From Brevundimonas sp. (lineage in GTDB: Bacteria; Pseudomonadota; Alphaproteobacteria; Caulobacterales; Caulobacteraceae): 64,000 bases of DNA. The translations under genes were made by a program, and so were the position numbers. Of this stretch, positions 9,245 through 22,035 are shown one piece after another. The DNA lies in NCBI RefSeq assembly GCF_029945885.1, contig NZ_JAQSDK010000002.1:124001-188000 (forward strand). Reading direction: 5' to 3'. The notes beneath the pieces were generated by a model. The model saw only the letters and a program-made list of their open reading frames with translations, was not told the origin of the DNA and ran no database searches. Every line of letters begins with the position of its first letter. Positions within the stretch are counted from its first letter, which is position 1.

Positions 9245-10180
9245 ATGCGCTCGAAACTGTTTTCGGTCCCCGGACTGACGCTCGCCCTGACGGGCGGCCG
9301 GGGGTTCCACCCCCTCGACCTCGGCGAACGCCGCTTCCTGCATCCGGGGCCGCTGCGCTGGCTGCGCGCCCTGGGGTGGGCCGTCGCCCTGGTCTTCCTT
9401 GTCGCCCTGTCAGCCCTGCCGACCGGGGAGGCCCTGGGCAAATGGTGGCCGCAGTCGTCCGGTGTGGCCCAGCTGGCGGCGACGATCATCGCCGCTGGCG
9501 TGGGGCTGGGCGTCTATGCCCTGGCGGTGTGGCTGGCCGAGGGCCGCAAGCCTTCCGAACTGGCCCTGCGGCCGCTGGTGCCGGAACTGGGCGTCGGCCT
9601 GGTGATCGGAGCCCTGATGTTCGCTGCGGTGATGGGCATTATGGCGGTGTTCGGCCTGTATGACATCCAGGCCCTCGGGCTCGCCCCGGCCTGGGTTTCC
9701 GTGGGCAAGGCCATCCAGTCGGGCGTGATCGAGGAGTTGATGATCCGCGCCGTCCTGCTGAGGCTGATCTGGCGCGCCTTTGGTCCGTGGGTGGCCTTCG
9801 CCGTCTCCGCCGCCCTGTTCGGTTTCGGCCATATCGCCAATCCCAATGCCAGCGTCTTCGCCGCCGTCTGCATCGCGCTTGAGGCCGGCATCATGCTGGG
9901 GGCCTTCTATGCCCTGACCGGCCGGCTCTGGTTGTCGATCGGCGTGCATGCGGCGTGGAATTTCACCCAGGGCTATCTGTTCGGGGCCGCCGTCTCCGGC
10001 GGCGACTTCGGCCCCTCGATCGCCCGCAGCACGGCGCGCGCGGGCGTCCCGGAATGGCTGTCCGGCGGGGCCTTCGGTCCGGAGGCTTCACTGCCCGGAC
10101 TGGTGGTCTGCACCGGTGTCGGAGTCGCCGTGATGTGGTTGGCCTGGCGCGCGGGCCATTTCACCAAACAGCCGGGCTGA
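9245..10180 (+). CDS. CPBP-family intramembrane metalloprotease (Abi/Rce1-like)
   Basis: 311 residues with about eight hydrophobic segments. The Rce1/CPBP motifs are all present: motif 1 IEELMIRAVLLR (Glu-Glu and Arg), motif 2 FGFGHIANP (Phe-x3-His), and motif 3 GVHAAWNF (His-x3-Trp-Asn). Family members are membrane-embedded glutamate/histidine proteases, related to CAAX prenyl endopeptidases and to bacteriocin self-immunity proteins. In bacteria they are often regulatory or protective and the substrate is seldom known. The gene follows marR by 27 bases and probably shares its transcript. It is the last chromosomal gene before the tRNA-fragment boundary. Confidence 0.85.
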   Translation: MRSKLFSVPGLTLALTGGRGFHPLDLGERRFLHPGPLRWLRALGWAVALVFLVALSALPTGEALGKWWPQSSGVAQLAATIIAAGVGLGVYALAVWLAEGRKPSELALRPLVPELGVGLVIGALMFAAVMGIMAVFGLYDIQALGLAPAWVSVGKAIQSGVIEELMIRAVLLRLIWRAFGPWVAFAVSAALFGFGHIANPNASVFAAVCIALEAGIMLGAFYALTGRLWLSIGVHAAWNFTQGYLFGAAVSGGDFGPSIARSTARAGVPEWLSGGAFGPEASLPGLVVCTGVGVAVMWLAWRAGHFTKQPG

Positions 10181-10353
10181 ACTGGCGACCGCAGCGATGG
10201 GGCCCAGTCTGCCCCGCCCTGCCTGACCGATCGACCGTCGGCCCGTCCCGACGCCACAACGCCCGCCGGTTCGCCGGTCGGGCGGTTGTCGTCCTGTTTG
10301 CGGGGTGTCGGGCCGGCAGAACCGGTCCGGTTCGCCATAACCCTTGAAAGAAA

Positions 10354-10398
10354 TGGTGGATGCGACAGGGATTGAACCTGTGACCCCCTCGGTGTGAA
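10354..10398 (-). tRNA. 3' fragment of tRNA-Val(CAC), island attachment site
   Basis: Read on the minus strand this is the anticodon loop TTCACAC (anticodon CAC), the 3' anticodon strand CGAGG, the variable loop, a paired T arm (ACAGG-TTCAATC-CCTGT), the acceptor strand CGCATCC, discriminator A and encoded CCA. The 5' half is missing: the sequence beyond 10,398 cannot pair with CGAGG or with the acceptor strand. A break exactly at the anticodon loop is the usual crossover for tyrosine integrases. The full tRNA gene should therefore lie at the other end of the element. Confidence 0.8.
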
Positions 10399-10588
10399 GC
10401 GCCTCAAAGGCATTTTCACGACATTTCATGGCTGTGCATAACTCGATAAGCTACAGAAAACCGGCAATTTAATTTTTCAGCGTTTTTCTTGCTTTTTCGA
10501 GAAATTCTGCATCGTCTGCCCCACTGGCGCCCCAGAAAATGCTAGTCTGGGTGGCGTTTGATTTGCAGCGCAGGCGCGAGGAGAGCGC

Positions 10589-12115
10589 GTGTTGGCCGGC
10601 CTTCAACCTAGCACGGACCGCCAGATCGCGGCCCTGAAACCCGCTGACAAGGTCTATGAGATGTCCGTCGGCGACAGTCGCGGGCTCGGCGTTCGTGTCT
10701 TTCCAACCGGGCTGAAGCAGTTCGAATTCCGCTATGTCGCCACCAACGGCGCGCGTCGCCGTCTCTGCCTCGGGGCCTATCCGGATCTGTCGCTCGCCAA
10801 GGCTCGGTCGAAGGCCGCCGCTTTGCGGATATCGGTCGTCGACGGGGGCGATCCCGTCGCAGAGATGACCGCGGCTCGCGAACGGGCGCGAACAGGCGAA
10901 ACCCTCGATGAACTGGCCGAGGCCTATTGGCAGGCGGCGACGGTCGGACTTCACGGGGGACGCCGCCGGCCCAAGCGAGAGGTTACCCTCAACAACGAGC
11001 GCCAGACCTGGCGCAACCACATTCAGCCACGGCTGGGGTCACGACCGTTCACGGAGATCCGGCGCGCCGACGTGAAGATATTCATGCGGACCCTGGTGAC
11101 CGAGACCGGCATGGCGGCCGCCAGCGTGGCGTCGATCGGCTCCCTGCTTCACGCGGTTCTGGGCTTCGCGGTGCTCGAAGAGCGGATCGAGGCCAATCCC
11201 GCGCTCGGTTTGGCCCGGCCGCTGGCACTGACACCGCGTGAACGCATGTTTGATGACGCGGCCCTGAGGACGCTCTGGGACGCGGCATCGGAGGCGTCGG
11301 TGCCCCGCGCCCCGGGGGAGAAGACGGCCGGCGTCCATGCGCGACTGGAACCGGTCATGGGACTGGCCATCCAGCTGTTGATGCTGACCCTGACCCGCCG
11401 CACCGAGGTCGCCGGAGCCCTCAAGACCGAGTTCGACCGTTCGGCGAAGATCTGGACGATCCCGTCCGAGCGGGCCAAGGCCAGACATCAGCACGTCGTA
11501 CCCCTCGGGGCCGATGCGCTGGAGATCCTAGAGATGGCCTGGGCGCTTGATCCGGGCAGCACCTACCTCTTCCCGTCCGCCAAATCTCCGGGCCAACACC
11601 TCGATCCGCACGCGATAACCCGCGCATTCGCGCGGACCTGTACGCGCCGAAAGCTGGCGGTGGGGTCGCCCCATGACGTCCGGCGATCCGGGGCGACGAC
11701 GCTCACGGGGCGTTACGGCGTCAGCCGCTTCGTGGTCGGGCTGGTGCTCGGACATACGCCCAATGAAGGGGCGGCGGTCACGAGTGTCTATGACCGCCAC
11801 ACCTATGTGCCGGAAAAGCGCGCAGCCCTGGAGTTGTGGGCGAACCACCTCGTCAGGCCCGGGAAAGCCGTCGTGCCAACGCGCGAGGCTTTGTCGGTCG
11901 GGGCCAATACGCATGTCGACGAAGCCAAGGCGAGGGCATTGGCCCTGTGTCAGAAGGGAGAACTGCATGAGGCGGTGCTGTCGATCTGTATGGACCTGTC
12001 GAGCCATCCGGACACGGCCAGTCCGCATCTGGCCATCCTCAGCAGGGTCGGACTTGAACTCGCGACAGCGGGTTCACACGATCAGGTGGCGGACTGGATC
12101 GGCGGGTTCCGTTAA
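10589..12115 (+). CDS. Tyrosine recombinase/integrase, P4-like with Arm DNA-binding domain
   Basis: 508 residues from a GTG at 10589 behind GAGGAGA; a TTG two codons on is an alternative. Domains in order: DUF4102-type Arm-binding domain (about 10-95, LGVRVFPTGLKQFEFRY and LGAYPDLSLAKAR), SAM-like core-binding domain (about 105-205), and catalytic domain (about 220-420). Expected active residues are Arg270 (TRRTEV), Lys297, His362 and Arg365 (PHDVRRSG), His389 (VLGHT) and Tyr401 or Tyr406 (SVYDRHTY). It is longer than typical P4-type integrases because of about 80 extra C-terminal residues that look helical (ARALALCQKGELHEAVLSIC). It lies next to the tRNA-Val fragment and would excise or insert the island there. 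Confidence 0.9.
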   Translation: MLAGLQPSTDRQIAALKPADKVYEMSVGDSRGLGVRVFPTGLKQFEFRYVATNGARRRLCLGAYPDLSLAKARSKAAALRISVVDGGDPVAEMTAARERARTGETLDELAEAYWQAATVGLHGGRRRPKREVTLNNERQTWRNHIQPRLGSRPFTEIRRADVKIFMRTLVTETGMAAASVASIGSLLHAVLGFAVLEERIEANPALGLARPLALTPRERMFDDAALRTLWDAASEASVPRAPGEKTAGVHARLEPVMGLAIQLLMLTLTRRTEVAGALKTEFDRSAKIWTIPSERAKARHQHVVPLGADALEILEMAWALDPGSTYLFPSAKSPGQHLDPHAITRAFARTCTRRKLAVGSPHDVRRSGATTLTGRYGVSRFVVGLVLGHTPNEGAAVTSVYDRHTYVPEKRAALELWANHLVRPGKAVVPTREALSVGANTHVDEAKARALALCQKGELHEAVLSICMDLSSHPDTASPHLAILSRVGLELATAGSHDQVADWIGGFR

Positions 12116-12173
12116 GGATTCGGAGAGGTCCGGATCAAGCCAGTGGACATGCGACCGCCGTCGATGATCTCGT

Positions 12174-13388
12174 TCATGGCGTCGCGTTCCGCCTAGCTGG
12201 ATGGCGCAGGGTCATGGACACAAGCCAGATGGTCGCCAGCAGGGCGAACACGGCACCGGCGATGAAAGTCGCCTCTGGTCCCATCCGGGACCAGAGCAGG
12301 CCGGCGACGACGCTGGCGGCCAGCAAGGTCACACCGCTGGCGAGGTTGAACAGACCAAAGGCGGTACCCCGCAGGTGCGACGGAGCCGTATCGGCGACCA
12401 GGGCCGCCAGCAATCCCTGGCTCAGTCCCATATGCAGCCCCCACAGGGCGACCCCGATCAACACGCCGGGAACCGTCGCCACAAGGGCGAGGACCACGTC
12501 GGCGGAGATCAGCACCGCCAGGCCCAGGACAAGCAGCCAGCGCCGATCCATTCGGTCCGAGAGGCTGCCCGCGGGCGCGGCGACGGCGGAATAGACCAGA
12601 TTCATCACCACCATCACCACGGGCACGAGAGCGATGGCGAGGCCCACGTCCTGCGCTCTCAAGACCAGAAACGCCTCGCTGAACCGCGCCATGGTGAACA
12701 CCGCGCCCAGCCCGATCACGGCCCAGAAGCCGCCGCCCATCGCAAGCACATCGCCCCACCGGATCGGCAAGCGAGGACGGCGCAACCCTTCGACGGGACG
12801 TGGCTCCCTGACCGCGAAAATCAATACAAGCACCGCCAACACCGCCGGAACCACGGCCCAGGCGAACACAGCCCGGATATTTCCCGCGAGCACCATCATC
12901 AACGCCATCGCGACAAGCGGTCCGGCGAAGGCACCGATGGTGTCCAGCGACTGGCGCAGACCGAAGGCGGCGCCGCGGATCGGGGGTGGTGCGATGTCAG
13001 CGACCAGGGCATCGCGGGGGGCACCTCGAAGGCCCTTGCCGATCCGGTCCGCGAACCGGGCCCCGAACACCTCCCACGGGGTCACCGCGATCGGAAACAC
13101 CGGTTTGGTGAGCGCGCCCAGGCCATAGCCGGCCACCGCCAGCCATTTGCGGTGGCCAAGCCGGTCGCTGAGCCAGCCGGAGAAGACCTTGGTGATCGAG
13201 GCCGTGGCCTCGGCGACGCCTTCGAGCAGACCTACCAGCGCGACGCTCGCGCCGAGCTCCGTTACCAGAAAGACCGGCAGCAGGGCGTGAATCATCTCCG
13301 AGGAGATATCCATGAACATGGACACGAAGCCGATGGCCCAGACGCTCCGGGGCACCGCTTTCAGGCCGGTCCTGAGAGGCGCGCTCAT
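12174..13388 (-). CDS. Major facilitator superfamily transporter
   Basis: 404 residues with about twelve hydrophobic segments. The MFS loop 2-3 signature is seen as GWLSDRLGHRKWL and repeated in the second half as GSLSDRMDRRWLL, and RGAPRDALVADI stands in the first half. The N-terminus (FVSMFMDISSEMIHALLPVF) is like a bacterial subgroup often found beside metal-resistance genes, but no substrate can be read from the sequence and there is no His-rich tail. It is convergent with the integrase (58 bases apart) and precedes a methyltransferase-like gene on the same strand. It could be a metal or drug exporter. Confidence 0.8.
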   Translation of the reverse strand: MSAPLRTGLKAVPRSVWAIGFVSMFMDISSEMIHALLPVFLVTELGASVALVGLLEGVAEATASITKVFSGWLSDRLGHRKWLAVAGYGLGALTKPVFPIAVTPWEVFGARFADRIGKGLRGAPRDALVADIAPPPIRGAAFGLRQSLDTIGAFAGPLVAMALMMVLAGNIRAVFAWAVVPAVLAVLVLIFAVREPRPVEGLRRPRLPIRWGDVLAMGGGFWAVIGLGAVFTMARFSEAFLVLRAQDVGLAIALVPVVMVVMNLVYSAVAAPAGSLSDRMDRRWLLVLGLAVLISADVVLALVATVPGVLIGVALWGLHMGLSQGLLAALVADTAPSHLRGTAFGLFNLASGVTLLAASVVAGLLWSRMGPEATFIAGAVFALLATIWLVSMTLRHPARRNATP

Positions 13389-13438
13389 AGTGGGAGTCTA
13401 GCCCTGACCGACAGCGCGGCGGCTCCGCCGGCGCGCGG

Positions 13439-14014
13439 TCATGGCAGGGACAGGACGACCCGCAGCCATCCGATGTCCTGGAAGTATTCGAGCGACTCGA
13501 ACAGCGGATAGGCGAAGGCCATCACGGCGCCGTCCCGCAGGGTGCGCAGGAAGAACACCGGGCGGATCTCCAGGGTCTCGGAATCTCGCCATTTGGAGGG
13601 ATCGGGCCAGAAGCGGGGTGTGCGCGCCATGTAGGCGGCATAGGCGGCGCAGAACGCTTCGCTGAGCCACGCTTCCTCGCGCTTCACCGTTGCGCGGAAG
13701 ACGAGCGCCGCGACCAGCAGGAACAGCAACGCGATTGTCAGGCTGCCGGTCAGGGCACCCATGCCGAACGCGCCCATGAAGCTGAAGACATAAAGCGGGT
13801 TGCGAGAGATGGAATAGGGACCGCGATCCACGATCTCGGCGATCTTGCGGCCGCCGATATAGAGGGAGCACCAGGCCCGCCCGATTATGCAGACCGCGAT
13901 CAGCGCAAGCCCACCCATTTCGAGCAGTTCGGAAAACAGGCCTTCGCCCCCGAACGACCGGGAAACCGCCGCCAGCGCCAGGACGGCGAGGATGCCGACG
14001 AGCAAGTTCGGCAC
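13439..14014 (-). CDS. Isoprenylcysteine carboxyl methyltransferase (ICMT)-family membrane protein
   Basis: 191 residues from a GTG at 14014 (no ATG fits, and the frame meets a stop about 75 bases upstream). Four or five hydrophobic segments surround the family hallmark G-P-Y-S-I-S-R-N-P-L-Y (about residues 65-75), which in ICMT/PEMT proteins forms part of the S-adenosylmethionine site, followed by E-E-A-W-L-S-E-A-F and Y-M-A-R-T-P-R-F. True prenyl-Cys methylation is not expected in bacteria, so the substrate is unknown; a membrane lipid or thiol is possible. It lies between the MFS gene and a DUF1289 gene, all on the minus strand, at the start of the nickel module. Confidence 0.7.
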   Translation of the reverse strand: MPNLLVGILAVLALAAVSRSFGGEGLFSELLEMGGLALIAVCIIGRAWCSLYIGGRKIAEIVDRGPYSISRNPLYVFSFMGAFGMGALTGSLTIALLFLLVAALVFRATVKREEAWLSEAFCAAYAAYMARTPRFWPDPSKWRDSETLEIRPVFFLRTLRDGAVMAFAYPLFESLEYFQDIGWLRVVLSLP

Positions 14015-14101
14015 AGCGCTTCCGCCGGGCCAGAGGTGCCGGCGCCGTTCCGATCCCGAACCGTTCAGCCGTCGCCATCAGTGAAACCCGGTCCGGCATG
14101 G

Positions 14102-14278
14102 TCATTGATCCTTGAGCCGCCGCAGGCGTCGGGTCAGCTCCCTGAGGAGGAGCTGACGGGTACGCGGCGGCATCTTTCGCCAGGCCCGGACTTCGGGGAC
14201 CGAACGACCGCAACCCACGCACCAACCGGTGCGACCATCGAAGCGGCAGACGTCGGTGCAGGGGGAATCGGAGCTCAC
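14102..14278 (-). CDS. Small Cys-rich DUF1289 protein
   Basis: A 58-residue gene on the minus strand, starting with GTG at 14278 behind GGAGACGAG. It reads VSSDSPCTDVCRFDGRTGWC, continues with VGCGRSVPEVRAW, and ends in a basic tail (RQLLLRELTRRLRRLKDQ). The pattern C-x3-C-x-F-D-x2-T-G-x-C-x2-C-G-R-(S/T)-x2-E-(V/I)-x2-W is that of DUF1289, a family of small proteins with four conserved cysteines, probably a metal or Fe-S site. Its function is not established. It sits 88 bases upstream of the ICMT-like gene on the same strand and may share its transcript. Homology to the family is clear from the cysteine pattern. Confidence 0.75.
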   Translation of the reverse strand: MSSDSPCTDVCRFDGRTGWCVGCGRSVPEVRAWRKMPPRTRQLLLRELTRRLRRLKDQ

Positions 14279-14448
14279 GGCCTCGTCTCCGGGTAGTGGT
14301 CGCCGATTTCAGCCGGGCCGGCCTCATGCGGCCCGTTGTGCGCGGGTGGAGGCCGGATCGTATCCAGGGCCGGACCGATACCGGATCCTGCATCCCGGTT
14401 TGCCCGCCGGCCGGTATCCTCGGAGCGCGTTCTGCTCATGCACTCGGC

Positions 14449-14724
14449 CTAGCTGGAATAGCGGCGGATAAGGGCGATCAGCTCGTCGGTGCCGATCCGG
14501 CGGTCATGCTCGCTCAGATCGGGGTTGGCGACGTGGTGTCTCAGATGGTCCTCAATCAGTTCATTGAGTAGCCCGCCCATCGCCCCGCGCGCCGCCGCGA
14601 CCTGCTGGAGAACCTGCGAGCAATCCGTTTCGGTTTCGATGGCTCTCTCGATCGCAGCCAACTGGCCGGCGATGCGTCGAATGCGCGCCACGAGTTTTTT
14701 CTTGCCGGTGACCGTATGTCCCAT
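14449..14724 (-). CDS. rcnR: Ni(II)/Co(II)-sensing repressor, RcnR/CsoR family
   Basis: 91 residues, all-helical DUF156 family. The ligand set matches RcnR exactly: His3 (MGHT), Cys35 (DCSQ), His60 and His64 (EDHLRHH). The Cu-sensor CsoR instead has Cys-His-Cys without the N-terminal His. RcnR tetramers bind a TACT-C/G tract-AGTA operator when metal-free and release it on Ni or Co. Such a site lies at 14,728-14,742, immediately before its start, between this gene and the divergent NreB-type exporter, so it probably represses both itself and nreB. A second, about 75%-identical copy is at 40,717. Confidence 0.9.
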   Translation of the reverse strand: MGHTVTGKKKLVARIRRIAGQLAAIERAIETETDCSQVLQQVAAARGAMGGLLNELIEDHLRHHVANPDLSEHDRRIGTDELIALIRRYSS

Positions 14725-14727
14725 AGT

Positions 14728-14742
14728 TACTCCCCTAGAGTA
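14728..14742. promoter_or_regulatory. RcnR-type operator
   Basis: TACTCCCCTAGAGTA: TACT and AGTA arms around a C tract, the RcnR operator form. It begins three bases before the rcnR start codon and lies about 85 bases before the nreB start. An almost identical site (TACTCCCCTATAGTA) precedes the second rcnR-like gene at 40,996, which supports a specific function. Confidence 0.8.
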
Positions 14743-14827
14743 TATTGCAACCGTATGCGAGACTCGACGAAGGGGAGCCGCCCTCCGGGATCGCCCGGGA
14801 TTCCGTGGCGTCCCAGGTGACCCTTTG

Positions 14828-16156
14828 ATGTTTTCTCCCCTGCGTCACTCCGCCTACCGGCACCTCTTCATGGCCCAGGTTTCGGCCCTGCTGGGGACGG
14901 GAATGGCGACCGTCGCGCTCGGGCTGCTGGCCCACGATCTGGCGGGGGCGAGTGCCGGGGAAATCTTGGGCGCGGCCCTGTCGATCAAGATGGTCGCCTA
15001 CATCGGGGTGGCACCATTCGCGAGCGCCCTGGCGGCGAGACTGCCCAGAAAAATCCTGCTGGTGTCGCTCGACATCGTTCGAGCCGGCGTCGCGGTCAGC
15101 CTGCCGTTCGTCGGCGAAGCCTGGCAGATATATGCCTTGATGACTGTGCTCTATGTCGCCTCGGCCGCCTTCACCCCGGCCTTCCAGGCCATGATCCCCG
15201 ACCTGCTCCCGGACGAGGCTGAATACACCAAGGCGCTGTCGCTCTCGCGGCTGGCAGCCGATCTGGAAAGCGTGGCCAGCCCCGTGCTGGCGGCCCTGCT
15301 GCTGGCGGTGATGAGCTACAACAATCTGTTCGCGGGGACGGCGGTCGGTTTTGTCGTTTCGGCGCTGTTCGTCGTCAGCGCGGTCTTGCCGGCGCTGAGC
15401 ACCGCCCAGCCCCGGCCCTTCCTGCAACGACTGACCGGGGGCATCCGATTGTTCGCGCTGACGCCACGCCTTCGGGGGCTGCTGGCGATCAGTCTGGCGA
15501 CGGCGGCGGGCGGGGCGATGGTGTTCGTCAACACCGTGGTGCTGGTTCAGTCGCGCTTCGCCTTGTCGGAACAGGCGACGGCCTGGGCGCTGGCGGCGTT
15601 CGGCGGCGGATCGATGACGGCGGCGGTGATCCTGCCGCGCCTTCTGGTTCGGCTTTCGGACCGGTCCGCCATGGTGCTGGGGGCCGGCCTGATGACGCTG
15701 GTGCTGCTAGCGGGTGCGTGGGTCGCGGTCAGTTACCCGGCCTTGCTGTTGCTGTGGGTGACCATGGGCTTCGGCTATTCGCTGACGATTACACCGGCCG
15801 GTCGGGCGCTGCGACGATCATCAAACGCCGCTGATCGGCCCTCGCTGTTCGCGGCCCAGTTCGCCCTGTCGCACGGCTGCTGGCTGATCGCCTATCCGGT
15901 AGCGGGTCTGGTCAGTGCGGCGGTTGATCCCGGTGCAGCCTTTCTGGTCCTGGCGGGCCTGTGCGCCTCAGGCACGATCCTGGGGCTGCTGATCTGGCCG
16001 GCGCATGATCCGGATACCGTGCCGCACAGTCATGATGACCTCGAACCCGATGATCCGCACCTGCTGGAAGGCCACGCGCTGGACGGCGAAACAGGCCACA
16101 CCCACCCCTACGTCATCGACGAACGGCATACCCGCTGGCCGACGACGAGGGGATAG
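14828..16156 (+). CDS. nreB: NreB-like nickel exporter, MFS with His-rich C-terminus
   Basis: 442 residues starting at the ATG at 14828 behind AGGTGA. There are twelve predicted membrane helices (MFSPLRHSAYRHLFMAQVSA at the N-terminus). A hydrophilic tail of about 45 residues carries repeated His/Asp (HDPDTVPHSHDDLEPDD, then HLLEGH, GHTHPY and DERH). A His-rich tail on a 12-TM MFS protein is the mark of NreB, the nickel-resistance permease known from Achromobacter plasmids. It is divergent from an RcnR-type Ni/Co repressor, with the shared operator between them. Substrate nickel, perhaps also cobalt, is inferred from family and regulator. Confidence 0.8.
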   Translation: MFSPLRHSAYRHLFMAQVSALLGTGMATVALGLLAHDLAGASAGEILGAALSIKMVAYIGVAPFASALAARLPRKILLVSLDIVRAGVAVSLPFVGEAWQIYALMTVLYVASAAFTPAFQAMIPDLLPDEAEYTKALSLSRLAADLESVASPVLAALLLAVMSYNNLFAGTAVGFVVSALFVVSAVLPALSTAQPRPFLQRLTGGIRLFALTPRLRGLLAISLATAAGGAMVFVNTVVLVQSRFALSEQATAWALAAFGGGSMTAAVILPRLLVRLSDRSAMVLGAGLMTLVLLAGAWVAVSYPALLLLWVTMGFGYSLTITPAGRALRRSSNAADRPSLFAAQFALSHGCWLIAYPVAGLVSAAVDPGAAFLVLAGLCASGTILGLLIWPAHDPDTVPHSHDDLEPDDPHLLEGHALDGETGHTHPYVIDERHTRWPTTRG

Positions 16157-16168
16157 ACGTCGCGGAGA

Positions 16169-16786
16169 TCAGACCACGCGCTTGACCTCTGTGTAGGCGC
16201 CGGCGGTCTGCAGGGTGATCGTCACCGTCTCACCGGTGCGGTTGCGCCAGAACCAGCCGTGACTGCCGGTGAAGGCGGCGGTGAGGTCGCCTTCCTCACG
16301 CCGGGACGATCCCTTGCTGTAGCCATGATAGGAGGTCCCCGGCCGGTCGGCGTGGACGTCGAAATTGATCCGCCCGCCGCTGCTTGACCAGACGTAGCGG
16401 ACGCGAGCGCCTTCCTCCATTACCAGCTTGATCTCGGCACCCTGGTCGGGGGCGAGGGTGAGAACGGTCTCGTCGGTTCGGACCCCGGGCGCAGTCGCCG
16501 CGGGCGTGACTGCGGCGGTCGGCGCCGCAGCGACGGCGGGCGGCGTGGCGGCCGGCTGGAGGCCCGCCTCTTCGGCCTTGGCTTCAGCAGCAAGCTGCAC
16601 CTTGATGCGGCCCATTTCCGTCAGGCCGAGCAGCGATCCGACCCGGGTAGGATCGGTGCCGTATTCGGCGGGCAGAACGATCGTGACGAGCAGACCGGCA
16701 GCGACCACGACGGCCACCGCCGTGGACTTCAACAGTTTGGCGGTCGAGGGCAGTTCGGAGGGGTCGGGCTTGTTGGCATTTTGCAT
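16169..16786 (-). CDS. Membrane-anchored protein of the hupE/czc operon
   Basis: 205 residues. A short cytoplasmic start is followed by one membrane helix (TAVAVVVAAGLLVTIVLPAE, about residues 21-40), an Ala/Pro linker (about 75-102) and a beta-rich periplasmic domain (about 105-205) with LTLAPDQGAEIKLVMEEG, VRYVWSSSGGRINFDVHADRP and HGWFWRNRTGETVTITLQT. This arrangement is that of proteins annotated only as transmembrane anchor protein, which regularly follow a HupE-like gene. Function is unknown; the sandwich-like domain could bind metal or stabilise the neighbouring permease. It starts 14 bases after hupE on the same strand. Confidence 0.7.
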   Translation of the reverse strand: MQNANKPDPSELPSTAKLLKSTAVAVVVAAGLLVTIVLPAEYGTDPTRVGSLLGLTEMGRIKVQLAAEAKAEEAGLQPAATPPAVAAAPTAAVTPAATAPGVRTDETVLTLAPDQGAEIKLVMEEGARVRYVWSSSGGRINFDVHADRPGTSYHGYSKGSSRREEGDLTAAFTGSHGWFWRNRTGETVTITLQTAGAYTEVKRVV

Positions 16787-16799
16787 GAGAGGTCTCCGA

Positions 16800-17531
16800 T
16801 CAGGTGACGAAGAAGCCGACGAGCTGATAGCCCGCCAGGATGAAACCGAGGGTCATGAGGACGACATTGGCGGCATAGGCATGACGCCAGAAGCCGGTCG
16901 TCCTCCGCCAGAAACCCATGACGATGAGGATGGCGCCCAGGGCCAGAAGCTGACCGGCCTCGACCCCGATGTTGAAGGCGATCAGGTTGCCGATCAGTCC
17001 ATCGGATGACAGCTGGAAATCCTGCAGCTTGGTCGCCAGGCCGAAGCCGTGGAACAGGCCGAAGATCAGGGTTGCGGCCCTGGTCGAGGGCTGGAAGCCG
17101 AACCAGCGCTGATAGGCACCGAGGTTGTCGAGCGCCTTGTAGACGACGGACAGACCGATGATCGCGTCCACCAGATAGCTGGACACGCTGATGTCGGTCA
17201 GCACGCCCAGCAGCAGGGTGGATGAGTGGCCGATGGCGAACAGCGTCACATAGATGCTGATGTCCTTCATCCGGTAGAGGAAGAAGATCACGCCGAACAG
17301 GAACAGCAGGTGGTCGTAGCCGGTGACCATGTGCTTGGCCCCGAGATAGACGAACGGCCAGAACAGAAAGCCGGATGTCTCCTGGATATAGCCCTTGTCG
17401 CCCTCGGCCACGCCATGGGCCAGGGCCTGGCCCAGGGCTCCGTCGATGAGAAAGAAGAGCAGGATGGCGGCCAGTGCCATTGCGGGTGATTTGAGCCAGG
17501 ACCAGGGGTCCCGGCGATAGCCAACTGTCAT
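16800..17531 (-). CDS. hupE: HupE/UreJ-family metal permease
   Basis: 243 residues with six to seven membrane helices. The first is preceded by a short N-terminus and GQALAHG. The family signature H-x5-D-H is present as HMVTGYDHLLFLFGV (about residues 67-81), with a second conserved His in the AIGHSSTLLL segment and a third in LFHGFGLA. HupE/UreJ proteins import nickel or cobalt for hydrogenase or urease. No such enzyme is in this window, and the gene sits at the end of an RND efflux operon, 44 bases after czcA. It may therefore act on surplus Ni/Co or have another metal role. Confidence 0.8.
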   Translation of the reverse strand: MTVGYRRDPWSWLKSPAMALAAILLFFLIDGALGQALAHGVAEGDKGYIQETSGFLFWPFVYLGAKHMVTGYDHLLFLFGVIFFLYRMKDISIYVTLFAIGHSSTLLLGVLTDISVSSYLVDAIIGLSVVYKALDNLGAYQRWFGFQPSTRAATLIFGLFHGFGLATKLQDFQLSSDGLIGNLIAFNIGVEAGQLLALGAILIVMGFWRRTTGFWRHAYAANVVLMTLGFILAGYQLVGFFVT

Positions 17532-17575
17532 GAGAACCTTTCCGGAGTTCGGGGAGGGCGTGGAGCGGCAGGCGG

Positions 17576-22031
<4,456 letters not shown>

Positions 22032-22035
<4 letters not shown>

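Noticed and set aside
12201-13511. 436-residue plus-strand frame opposite the MFS transporter
   Set aside because: Highly polar Gln/His/Arg sequence, an antisense artefact; the MFS helices and motifs are on the minus strand.
13398-14393. 331-residue minus-strand frame across the ICMT-like and DUF1289 genes
   Set aside because: Arg/Pro-rich out-of-frame reading of two genes whose own frames match known families.
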